From positions 496,001 to 560,000 of the forward strand of contig NZ_STGM01000001.1 of assembly GCF_004854025.1 (NCBI RefSeq): 64,000 nt of DNA, written 5' to 3'. The translations under genes and the position numbers were made by a program. The DNA is from Microbacterium hydrothermale. Lineage in GTDB: Bacteria; Actinomycetota; Actinomycetes; Actinomycetales; Microbacteriaceae. Below are positions 1 to 8,475 of this stretch, one piece after another (the stretch's first letter is position 1; the number at the start of each line of letters is the position of its first letter). The notes beneath the pieces are model-generated. The model made no database searches and had not been told where the DNA came from. It saw nothing but the letters and a program-made list of their open reading frames with translations.

Positions 1-1672
<1,672 letters not shown>

Positions 1673-1731
1673 GGTTCGCCCGTGTTCGCTGGCAGCGGGA
1701 CGCACCGCGGCCGGCCGAGCGCGTGCGCTCG

Positions 1732-1737
1732 TAGAGT
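1732..1737 (+). promoter_or_regulatory. -10 box of leaderless PAC2-gene promoter
   Basis: TAGAGT followed by 6 nt and the ATG at 1744. It fits the same TAnnnT-N6/7-start pattern seen at many genes here. Confidence 0.5.
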
Positions 1738-1743
1738 GGAGTC

Positions 1744-2670
1744 ATGCCCTCCTCCGCCCCGCTGTACGACCGCGCCCCCGCGGCGCCGCCCGTGCCGTCG
1801 GGCCTGCCGCTCGTGATCGCCCTCACCGGCTTCACGGACGCCGGCGGGGCCGTCACCCGCCTGGTCGAGTACTTCCGCAACGATCTCGAGCCCAATCCCG
1901 TCTTCGTCTTCGACAACGACGTGCTGCTCGACTACCGCGCGCGCCGCCCTCTTGTCACCTTCGTGGAAGACCACCTCACCGACTACCGTCCTTCGCGGCT
2001 CGAGCTCTCGCTCGCGCACGACTCGCTCGGGCACCCGTTCCTGCTCCTCGCCGGCTACGAGCCCGACTTCCTCTGGGAGACGTTCGCCGAGACCGTTCTG
2101 GAGCTGGCGGCCGGCCTGCAGGTCGCCTCCGTCACGTGGGTTCACGCGATCCCCATGCCGGTTCCGCACACGCGCCCGATCGGCACGACCGTCAGCGGCA
2201 CGCGACCCGATCTCGCCGAGAAGCACTCGGTGTGGCGTCCGCACACGCAAATCCCCTCCACCGCGGGACACCTGCTCGAGTACCGCTTCGCCGAGGCCGG
2301 GGCCAAGGTCGCCGGCTTCGCCCTGCTCGTGCCGCACTACCTGGGCGACACCGAGTACCCCGCGGCCGCCCTCGCGGCGCTCGACAGCCTCACCGTCGCG
2401 ACCGGTCTCGTCTTCTCGGGCGAGGTGCTGCGCGAAGAGAACCGCGACTTCATCGCCAAGGTCGCCGAACAGGTCGAGGGCAGCGAAGAACTCACGCGCA
2501 TGCTCGAGGGCCTCGAGGAGCGCTACGACTCCTACATGGCCGGCTCGACGCACGCGACCCCGATCATCCACACGGGCGACCTCCCCAGCGCGGACGAACT
2601 CGCCGCCGAGCTCGAGCGGTTCCTCGCCACGCGACCCGGCGACGACGACCGGCGCGGCAAGCTCGGCTGA
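1744..2670 (+). CDS. PAC2 family protein (proteasome assembly chaperone-like)
   Basis: A 308-residue member of the PAC2 fold, related to archaeal and eukaryotic proteasome assembly chaperones. It is very common in Actinobacteria but its role there is not established. Family-like segments include LVIALTGFTDAGGAVTRLVE near the N-terminus, a central LLAGYEPDFLWETFAE and VTWVHAIPMPVPHTRP, and the acidic C-terminal helix with RMLEGLEERYDSYM. There is no signal peptide or membrane segment. The ATG is a leaderless start 6 nt after TAGAGT. It lies alone between divergent pepA and the sigA leader. Function is inferred from fold only. Confidence 0.85.
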   Translation: MPSSAPLYDRAPAAPPVPSGLPLVIALTGFTDAGGAVTRLVEYFRNDLEPNPVFVFDNDVLLDYRARRPLVTFVEDHLTDYRPSRLELSLAHDSLGHPFLLLAGYEPDFLWETFAETVLELAAGLQVASVTWVHAIPMPVPHTRPIGTTVSGTRPDLAEKHSVWRPHTQIPSTAGHLLEYRFAEAGAKVAGFALLVPHYLGDTEYPAAALAALDSLTVATGLVFSGEVLREENRDFIAKVAEQVEGSEELTRMLEGLEERYDSYMAGSTHATPIIHTGDLPSADELAAELERFLATRPGDDDRRGKLG

Positions 2671-2752
2671 GCGCCGCCGCGAGGTCCTCGGCGTCGGTGG
2701 GGGAATGCGGAGCGCCGACACGACGTTGTCTACGCATAGATGCCCGGTCCGC

Positions 2753-2850
2753 GTCAAGTCCCGGTCCGGGGATGTGAGACAATGAAGAACCTGACCCGTT
2801 GTCAACCGGTCCAGGAGCCCTGCTCCTCGGCTCGGGACTTGACAAGGGTC
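2753..2850 (+). promoter_or_regulatory. Putative promoter and structured leader of sigA
   Basis: The 240 bp before sigA hold interlocking inverted repeats. GTCAAGTCCCG (2753-2763) pairs exactly with CGGGACTTGAC (2833-2843). GACCCGTTGTCAA (2793-2805) pairs, with one bulged G, with TTGACAAGGGTC (2839-2850), and encloses a small AGGAGC/GCTCCT hairpin (2813-2827). The two long stems share bases 2839-2843 and exclude each other. A possible promoter is GTCAAG near 2753 with GACAAT near 2778. Whether this acts as RNA or as an operator is not known. Confidence 0.4.
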
Positions 2851-2911
2851 TTACTAGTGTCCGAGAACGACCGGTGGCCGTGCAACGTACGTTCCCGGTG
2901 AAAGGCGAAAC

Positions 2912-4240
2912 GTGGCAGGCACGACAACCAAGACCCGCTCCCGGAGTGCGAAGGACACCGAGCTCGAGAACTCCGAGGAGACCGTGACGGCGTCGACGAC
3001 GACGACCGCGAAGAAGGCTCCCGCCAAGAAGGCTCCGGCCAAGGCCAAGGCGACGCCCGCCAAGGCCAAGACCAAGGCGAAGAAGGACGACGACCTCGAC
3101 GACGAAGAGGACGTCGACGATGAGGGCGATGTCGAGATCGACGTCGAAGACGGCGACGACGCGGACGACTCCGACGACGCGGCCAAGCCCGGCGCGAAGA
3201 AGTCCGACGACGACGATGATGACGAGACCCCGGCGGCGCCCGCCGAGGCCCTGCCGACCGGCGCGATCGTCATCTCCTCGAGCGATGAGGACGACGTCCC
3301 GGTCTACTCCGCGCAGATCACCGGCGCGACGGCCGACCCCGTCAAGGACTACCTGAAGCAGATCGGTAAGGTCCCGCTGCTGAACGCGGCCGAAGAGGTC
3401 GAGCTCGCGATGCGCATCGAGGCGGGCCTGTTCGCCGAAGAGAAGCTCTCGAACATGTCGGCCGCCGAGAAGACCAGCCAGCTGGGTCTCGACCTGCAGT
3501 GGGTCGCCCGCGACGGACAGCGCGCGAAGAGCCACCTGCTCGGCGCAAACCTCCGCCTCGTGGTCTCGCTCGCCAAGCGCTACACCGGTCGCGGCATGCA
3601 GTTCCTCGACCTGATCCAGGAGGGCAACCTGGGTCTGATCCGCGCCGTCGAGAAGTTCGACTACACCAAGGGCTTCAAGTTCTCGACCTACGCCACCTGG
3701 TGGATCCGTCAGGCGATCACCCGCGCGATGGCCGACCAGGCGCGCACCATCCGCATCCCGGTGCACATGGTCGAGGTCATCAACAAGCTCGCGCGCGTGC
3801 AGCGCCAGATGCTGCAGGACCTCGGGCGCGAACCCACGCCCGAGGAGCTGAGCCGCGAACTCGACATGACCCCCGAGAAGGTCATCGAGGTGCAGAAGTA
3901 CGGCCGCGAGCCCATCTCGCTGCACACGCCCCTCGGCGAGGACGGCGACAGCGAGTTCGGCGACCTCATCGAAGACACCGAGGCGGTCGTCCCGGCCGAC
4001 GCGGTGGGCTTCACCATGCTGCAGCGCCAGCTGGAGTCGCTCCTCGACTCGCTCAGCGAGCGCGAGGCGGGCGTCATCCGCATGCGCTTCGGCCTCGGCG
4101 ACGGTCAGCCCAAGACCCTCGACCAGATCGGCGACACGTTCGGCGTCACGCGTGAGCGCATCCGCCAGATCGAGTCGAAGACCATGGCGAAGCTGCGTCA
4201 CCCCAGCCGCTCGCAGTCGCTCCGGGACTACCTCGAATGA
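2912..4240 (+). CDS. sigA: Primary RNA polymerase sigma factor (RpoD/HrdB type)
   Basis: The principal sigma-70 factor that directs RNA polymerase to housekeeping promoters. About 120 N-terminal residues are low complexity: a histone-H1-like Lys/Ala/Pro stretch ([18 protein letters not shown]), then Asp/Glu runs. Region 1.2 begins near [16 protein letters not shown], region 2 contains [18 protein letters not shown] and [18 protein letters not shown], region 3 follows, and region 4 has the helix-turn-helix [20 protein letters not shown]. Length 442 fits actinobacterial SigA. The GTG at 2912 is preceded by AAAGGCG. The stop overlaps the next start by 4 bp (ATGA), coupling it to the CofE-like gene. 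A long structured leader lies upstream. Confidence 0.97.
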   Translation: MAGTTTKTRSRSAKDTELENSEETVTASTTTTAKKAPAKKAPAKAKATPAKAKTKAKKDDDLDDEEDVDDEGDVEIDVEDGDDADDSDDAAKPGAKKSDDDDDDETPAAPAEALPTGAIVISSSDEDDVPVYSAQITGATADPVKDYLKQIGKVPLLNAAEEVELAMRIEAGLFAEEKLSNMSAAEKTSQLGLDLQWVARDGQRAKSHLLGANLRLVVSLAKRYTGRGMQFLDLIQEGNLGLIRAVEKFDYTKGFKFSTYATWWIRQAITRAMADQARTIRIPVHMVEVINKLARVQRQMLQDLGREPTPEELSRELDMTPEKVIEVQKYGREPISLHTPLGEDGDSEFGDLIEDTEAVVPADAVGFTMLQRQLESLLDSLSEREAGVIRMRFGLGDGQPKTLDQIGDTFGVTRERIRQIESKTMAKLRHPSRSQSLRDYLE

Positions 4241-4935
4241 GCGGCGAGGCCAACGCCGGCAAGGCGCTCACCCGTACCGTCGAGGGAACCTCGTACGCCC
4301 GCATCCCGATCCGCACGCGGGTCGTCATGCCGGGCGACGACCTCGACGCCTTCATCCTCGAATACGCGAAGGATGCCGTGCAGCCGGGCGACCTGCTGTT
4401 CGTCACCGAGAAGATCGTGGCGATCACGCAGGGCCGCTCGTTCAAGCTGGACTCGATCAAACCCCGCAAGCTCGCGCTGTTCCTGTCGAAGTACGTCACC
4501 CGCACGCCCTACGGCATCGGTCTCGGCATGCCCGAGACGATGGAGATGGCGCTGCGCGAGTGCGGCACACCCCGCATCCTGTTCGCCGCGGCCGTTTCGG
4601 CCGTGACCAAGGCATTCGGACGCAAGGGCGACTTCTACCGCATCGCGGGCGACAAGGCCCGCGCGATCGACGGCCCCACCAAGGGCACGATCCCGCCCTA
4701 CAACCAGGCGGTCGTGCTCGGCCCCGAGCGTCCTCGCGAGGTCGCCGCTCGTCTGAAGTCGCTGCTCGGCGGCGACGTGCAGGTGGCCGTGGTCGACATC
4801 AACGACCTCGGGGGCAACATCCTCGGGTCGACGATGGACAAGGCGGGCGAGAAGCGCCTCGTCGCGATCCTCAAGGACAACCCGCTCGGTCAGGGACACG
4901 AGTCCACGCCGCTCGGTATCGTCCGCCACGGCTGA
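4237..4935 (+). CDS. F420-0:gamma-glutamyl ligase-like protein
   Basis: A 232-residue protein resembling the CofE domain that adds glutamate to coenzyme F420-0. Typical features are [15 protein letters not shown], then [19 protein letters not shown] (the family GD..V.tEKvVai pattern), and [16 protein letters not shown] near the end, matching the D.N.LG.. metal-binding region. It lacks the C-terminal nitroreductase-like domain of mycobacterial FbiB. It starts 4 bp inside sigA, an unusual partner, and no other F420 biosynthesis gene lies in the window, although two PPOX-fold proteins at 37.2 and 38.2 kb belong to a superfamily that includes F420 users. It may ligate glutamate to another acceptor; fold assignment is firm, substrate is not. 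Confidence 0.7.
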   Translation: MSGEANAGKALTRTVEGTSYARIPIRTRVVMPGDDLDAFILEYAKDAVQPGDLLFVTEKIVAITQGRSFKLDSIKPRKLALFLSKYVTRTPYGIGLGMPETMEMALRECGTPRILFAAAVSAVTKAFGRKGDFYRIAGDKARAIDGPTKGTIPPYNQAVVLGPERPREVAARLKSLLGGDVQVAVVDINDLGGNILGSTMDKAGEKRLVAILKDNPLGQGHESTPLGIVRHG

Positions 4936-4951
4936 GAGAGCTCAACGTGAG

Positions 4952-4985
4952 AGGCCCGCCCCGTTTTCCGGGCGGGCCTTTCGCG
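4952..4985 (+). terminator. Rho-independent-like terminator after the sigA operon
   Basis: AGGCCCGCCC (4952-4961) pairs with GGGCGGGCCT (4970-4979) across a short T-rich loop and is followed by TTCGCGTTT. It lies 16 bp after the stop of the CofE-like gene. Confidence 0.75.
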
Positions 4986-5015
4986 TTTCCGGATGCCACC
5001 CGCTCGGCGAACCGC

Positions 5016-5116
5016 GGTGGCTGAGCCTCTCGAAGCCACCGGACCCCTTCGCACCCCGGCCCCTTCGACAGGCTCAGGGTCCTCCCGCCCAGGTGGCTGA
5101 GCCCGTCGAAGCCACC
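5016..5116. repeat. Cluster of three short palindromic intergenic repeats
   Basis: Copies at 5016-5040 (GGTGGCTGAG...GAAGCCACC), 5061-5079 (CCCTTCGACAGGCTCAGGG) and 5092-5116 (GGTGGCTGAG...GAAGCCACC) share the core CTGAGCC-TCGAAG in both orientations. Each can fold on itself. This resembles repetitive extragenic palindromes of actinobacteria. They sit between two convergent terminators. Confidence 0.7.
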
Positions 5117-5154
5117 GGACCCGCGGAAGATCTCCGCACCCCCGCACATGCGGA

Positions 5155-5182
5155 AGGCCCGCCCCACACGGGGAACGGGCCT
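5155..5182 (-). terminator. Terminator of the ATP-grasp gene
   Basis: AGGCCCG (5155-5161) and CGGGCCT (5176-5182) form a hairpin 16 bp past the end of the minus-strand gene. Confidence 0.55.
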
Positions 5183-5197
5183 CTCGGCATCCGGGGC

Positions 5198-6220
5198 TCA
5201 GAACCCGATGGCGGCCTGGTAGCGCGGCTTGTGACCGGTGCGGATGCCGGTCACGCTCGGCTTGTTCTCGTACACGCCCGCGCCCCAGTTGCCCTCGACG
5301 AGCACGGGACCGTCGGGACCGACGACGATGTCCCACCCGACGTACTGCACCTGGGGGACGACGCGGGCGACCCGGTCGACGAACGCCGTGACCTCGTCGA
5401 TCATGGGCAGCTGGAAATCGGCGATGCGGGCGCCCGAGTCGGGGTGCAGCTCGTGCACGTGCCCGTGCGAGTCGTAACCCGCGCCGAGGGCGTGCCCGTT
5501 CTCGTCGAGCATCGTGTAGAAGCCGCCGAAGGTCATCTGGTCGCTGACCGCTCCGCGGCCGAACTTCTGCGCCATCGCGAGGATGTGTGTCGTCGAGCCG
5601 TCGAAGAAGGCCGTGACGCGCGTGGTGTTGACGGTGCCGGGGCAGACGGCGGCGAGGTCGTCATGCTGACGGATGACCTCTTCGACGAGGATCTCTCCGC
5701 GCTCGAGGAGACCGCGGTGGAACTGCGTCCAGTCCTCGACCTCGGCCGCGTGGTAGCGGTGCACGCCGGTTCCCGCCTGGCCGACGGGCTCCTTCGTGAC
5801 GATGGTGCCGAGGCGCTCGGCGAAGGCGCGCAGATCGTCGGCGTTGTCGGCATCCACCACCATCCAGTCGCGGCGCAGGAACTCGCTGAAGGTCTTGTCG
5901 AACTCCACCTTGTCCTGGAACAGACCGCGGTAGTCGGGGTGGTCGTACTTCTGCGAGATCTGGTTCGACACCGGGTGCGTCATGTAGGTGGCGCGCTCCG
6001 CGGGGGTGAGGATCGCGAAGTCGTAGTCGATGTAGTCCTGGAACCCGACGTTCTTCACGCCCGCCTGGAACAGCATGTCGGCCACGACCAGCGGAAGAGC
6101 CTTGCCGTGCTGGGCGGACGCCTCCTTGGCGCGCTCGACGACGGATCCGACGTCGATGCGACGGGCGCGTCCGGCGAGGTAGCGCAGACGGGTGACGGGG
6201 GAGAAGCCCTGGCTAGGCAT
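5198..6220 (-). CDS. Sugar-transfer-associated ATP-grasp protein, possible cell-wall ligase
   Basis: A 340-residue cytosolic protein of the ATP-grasp superfamily, which joins a carboxylate to an amine or thiol using ATP. I see the glycine-rich nucleotide loop GTIVTKEPVGQAGTGVHRY, a central EILVEEVIRQHDDLAA, and the metal-binding end WDIVVGPDGPVLVEGNWGAG with acidic and Asn ligands typical of the fold. The sequence as a whole recalls the sugar-transfer-associated subfamily. ATG at 6220 has GGAG 8 nt upstream. It is divergent from the alanine-racemase-like pair and shares a 45-bp promoter region with it, so the three probably work on the same substrate, perhaps a D-amino acid for peptidoglycan. 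That role is inference. Confidence 0.75.
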   Translation of the reverse strand: MPSQGFSPVTRLRYLAGRARRIDVGSVVERAKEASAQHGKALPLVVADMLFQAGVKNVGFQDYIDYDFAILTPAERATYMTHPVSNQISQKYDHPDYRGLFQDKVEFDKTFSEFLRRDWMVVDADNADDLRAFAERLGTIVTKEPVGQAGTGVHRYHAAEVEDWTQFHRGLLERGEILVEEVIRQHDDLAAVCPGTVNTTRVTAFFDGSTTHILAMAQKFGRGAVSDQMTFGGFYTMLDENGHALGAGYDSHGHVHELHPDSGARIADFQLPMIDEVTAFVDRVARVVPQVQYVGWDIVVGPDGPVLVEGNWGAGVYENKPSVTGIRTGHKPRYQAAIGF

Positions 6221-6253
6221 GCACACTCCGGGATCGGGGACGAAGGACCCCGT

Positions 6254-6260
6254 TAGTCTA
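6254..6260. promoter_or_regulatory. Symmetric divergent promoter core between ATP-grasp and racemase-like genes
   Basis: TAGTCTA reads as TAGTCT on plus, 6 nt before the GTG at 6266 (leaderless), and as TAGACT on minus, giving a leader of about 28 nt with a GGAG site before the ATG at 6220. One 7-bp site could therefore serve both directions. Confidence 0.5.
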
Positions 6261-6265
6261 AAGGG

Positions 6266-6904
6266 GTGACCTCCACGCTCCCTGCCCGCGCGCCCGGGGC
6301 CGGGGGAGTCGCCCCCGTCGCGCTCCTGTCCGCCGAGGCGCTGCGAGCGAACGCCGCCCACGCCCCCGCCGCCTCCGGTCCGAACGCCCTCGCCGCCGAC
6401 GCCTGGGGCCACGGCGCGGAGTGGGTGGCATCCGTGATCGCTGAGATGGGCGGGGATGCCGCGACGCTCGACCCGGCCATCCTGTACGGGCTCCCGGGGG
6501 CGCACACGCGCCCGGTGATGTCGCTGCGCGGTCGAGCGCTGGGCACCAAGCCGCTGCTGCGGGGCGAGGGGGTGTCGTACGGCTACACGCATCGCGCGCC
6601 GCACGACACGACCGTCGCGCTGGTGACCGGCGGCTACGCGCAGGGGGTCGTGCGCTCCCTCGGCAATCGCGCGACGGTGTCGATCGACGGACGGCGCCAC
6701 CGCATCGTCGGGCGCGTCGCGATGGACGTCAGCGTCGTCGACGTCGGCGGGGCGCCGATCGCCCGCGGCGCAGAGGTCGTCTTCTTCGGCGATCCCGCCC
6801 AGGGTCACCCCTCGCTGGAGGAATGGACGGATGCCACGGGACTCACGGCCGCCGAGCTCGTCGCGGCCGTGGGGTCGCGGGCCGAGAGGAGCGTGATCGC
6901 GTGA
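6266..6904 (+). CDS. Alanine racemase C-terminal-domain protein lacking the PLP lysine
   Basis: A 212-residue protein that looks like an alanine racemase with most of its TIM barrel deleted. Residues 22-50 keep the first strand-helix and the motif ADAWGHG, but the position of the PLP-binding lysine (VVKADAYGHG in the family) is Ala43. Residues 74-170 are the complete C-terminal beta domain: LYGLPGAHTRPVMSLRGR, then GVSYGYTHRAP with Tyr105 at the place of the catalytic tyrosine, VTGGYAQGVVR, and IVGRVAMDVSVVDV. The GTG start is leaderless. It overlaps the next gene by 4 bp (GTGA). I infer it supplies the tyrosine half of a heterodimeric racemase with the downstream protein. Confidence 0.8.
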   Translation: MTSTLPARAPGAGGVAPVALLSAEALRANAAHAPAASGPNALAADAWGHGAEWVASVIAEMGGDAATLDPAILYGLPGAHTRPVMSLRGRALGTKPLLRGEGVSYGYTHRAPHDTTVALVTGGYAQGVVRSLGNRATVSIDGRRHRIVGRVAMDVSVVDVGGAPIARGAEVVFFGDPAQGHPSLEEWTDATGLTAAELVAAVGSRAERSVIA

Positions 6905-7941
6905 CGACCACGTACCGCGTGGACCTCGACGCGTTCTCGCGGAACCTCCACCGCGTCCGCGCGGCGATCGCCCCCGCCGCCCACATGCTGGTGGTCAAGG
7001 ACGACGCCTACGCCCACGGCCTCGAGCCCCTCGTCAGCCGCGCGTTCGACGAGGGCGTGCGCTGGTTCGGCGCGTTCGACGTCGCCACGGGCGCGGCGGT
7101 GCGCGCGGTGGTCGGTCCGGAGGCCCGCATCTTCGTGTGGCTCATCGGCGGTGCCGACGACCTCGCCGCCGGCGTCGCCGCCGACCTCGACCTCGGCATC
7201 GGCGACGAGGCCCTGCTGGACGATCTCGCGGGCCTCTCCGATCCCGCCAGCGTCGCCCGGATTCACCTCAAGATCGACACCGGACTGCACCGCAACGGCA
7301 TCCGCCCCGAACGGTGGGACGAGGCGCTCGCGCGTACCGCGGAGCTCGTCGCGCAGGGGCGCGGGGTGCTCGAGGGCATCTGGTCGCATATCTCGGAGGC
7401 ATCGGATGCCGACGACGACGACGCGCGCGCGGTGTTCCTCGCCGGCCGCGACGCCGCTCGCGCCGCCGGCCTCGCCCCGCGGTTCTCGCACCTCGCCGCG
7501 AGCGCCGCCGGTTTCGCCCGCGGGGAGTTCCGCGAGGACCTCGTGCGCGTCGGAGCGTTCTCGTACGGCATCCGTCCCGCCGGGGGTCCCGGCGAGGACG
7601 ACCTGGGAATCGAACCCATCGCGACCCTCGTGGCGACGGTGACCGCGGTGGATGCCGCGGGGGTGCACCTCGATCTCGGCAGCCTGCACGGGTTGCCGAG
7701 CACGCTCGCGGGGCGGTTCGACGTCGACACCCCGGCGGGGCCCCGCCGCGTCGAGGCGATCGCCCCGGCGTCGCTATCGATCGCCCCGTGGCCCGAGGCG
7801 GCTCCGGGAGACGAGGTCGTCGTGTTCGGGCGGGGAGCACGCAACAGCGCCACCGACCTCGCCGAGCTCATCGACACGATCGGCGAGGAGATCGCCTTGC
7901 GCGTCTCGCCGACCGTGCCGCGTCGCTACCTCTCGGCCTGA
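6901..7941 (+). CDS. Alanine racemase-like protein with PLP lysine but no catalytic tyrosine segment
   Basis: A 346-residue PLP fold-type III protein. The barrel is intact: MLVVKDDAYAHG carries Lys33, the expected PLP lysine, followed by KIDTGLHRNGI, WSHISEAS, HLAASAAGF and VRVGAFSYGI, all matching family landmarks. The C-terminal domain is present but degenerate: after ATVTAVDAAGVHLDLGS there is no SYGxTY or GYADGY segment, so the second catalytic base is missing. The upstream gene has exactly that segment and lacks the lysine. The two overlap by 4 bp, which suggests coupled synthesis of an obligate complex. The substrate could be alanine, serine or a diamino acid; the sequence does not decide. 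Confidence 0.82.
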   Translation: MTTTYRVDLDAFSRNLHRVRAAIAPAAHMLVVKDDAYAHGLEPLVSRAFDEGVRWFGAFDVATGAAVRAVVGPEARIFVWLIGGADDLAAGVAADLDLGIGDEALLDDLAGLSDPASVARIHLKIDTGLHRNGIRPERWDEALARTAELVAQGRGVLEGIWSHISEASDADDDDARAVFLAGRDAARAAGLAPRFSHLAASAAGFARGEFREDLVRVGAFSYGIRPAGGPGEDDLGIEPIATLVATVTAVDAAGVHLDLGSLHGLPSTLAGRFDVDTPAGPRRVEAIAPASLSIAPWPEAAPGDEVVVFGRGARNSATDLAELIDTIGEEIALRVSPTVPRRYLSA

Positions 7942-8033
7942 CCGCAGCGGAAGGCCAAGGAGGCGGCGGTCGCCGACTCCCTCGACCGCCGGCGTGCGCT
8001 TCCCTGCGCGGAGCGATCCGCACCGAAGACGCG

Positions 8034-8081
8034 GAACGGGCCCCGGTCCGGCTCCCGGGGGAGACGGCACGAGGCCCGTTC
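8034..8081 (-). terminator. Hairpin between convergent genes
   Basis: GAACGGGCC (8034-8042) pairs with GGCCCGTTC (8073-8081), with further GC-rich pairing inside. It follows the minus-strand DUF7455 gene by 11 bp and may end transcription both ways. Confidence 0.5.
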
Positions 8082-8092
8082 GGACGGGGACG

Positions 8093-8311
8093 TCAGTCGG
8101 CGGCGGTGAGGCGCGCCGTCTCGTCGTGCCACGAGGTGGCGACGCTGCGGAGCTTCTCTTCGTACTTGCGGCCGTGGTGCGCGCAGAACAGCAGCTCGCT
8201 GCCGTTCACCTCGGCGGCGATGTAGGCCTGAGCGCCGCAGGAGTCGCAGCGATCCGCCGCCGTCAGGCGGTGGTCGAGAACAGACGCGTCGGGTGCAGTC
8301 GTGGTGGTCAT
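8093..8311 (-). CDS. DUF7455-like small zinc-ribbon protein
   Basis: A 72-residue acidic protein with the pattern LTAADRCDSCGAQAYIAAEV followed by ELLFCAHHGRKYEEKL. The CxxC plus C..HH arrangement suggests one bound zinc. This family is widespread in Actinobacteria beside sigma-factor and topoisomerase genes and has no established function. I set the start at the ATG at 8311, which begins MTTTTAPD; a longer in-frame start would add residues with no family resemblance. It is divergent from parE. Confidence 0.8.
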   Translation of the reverse strand: MTTTTAPDASVLDHRLTAADRCDSCGAQAYIAAEVNGSELLFCAHHGRKYEEKLRSVATSWHDETARLTAAD

Positions 8312-8462
8312 CTCGGGTGCCCTCCTCAGGTGATCGTGGGCGAGTCCACACATATAACCACGCGGATGTTTCCCCTATGCCGCGGCTTGATCACATTTCG
8401 CTGTGCGCGTACGGTGACCCGACCGCGCTGTGTGTCTGGCAGTCGATGTCGGTGGCCCCGAT

Positions 8463-8468
8463 TACCCT
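8463..8468 (+). promoter_or_regulatory. -10 box of leaderless parE promoter
   Basis: TACCCT lies 7 nt before the GTG at 8476. Confidence 0.45.
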
Positions 8469-8475
8469 GAAAACC

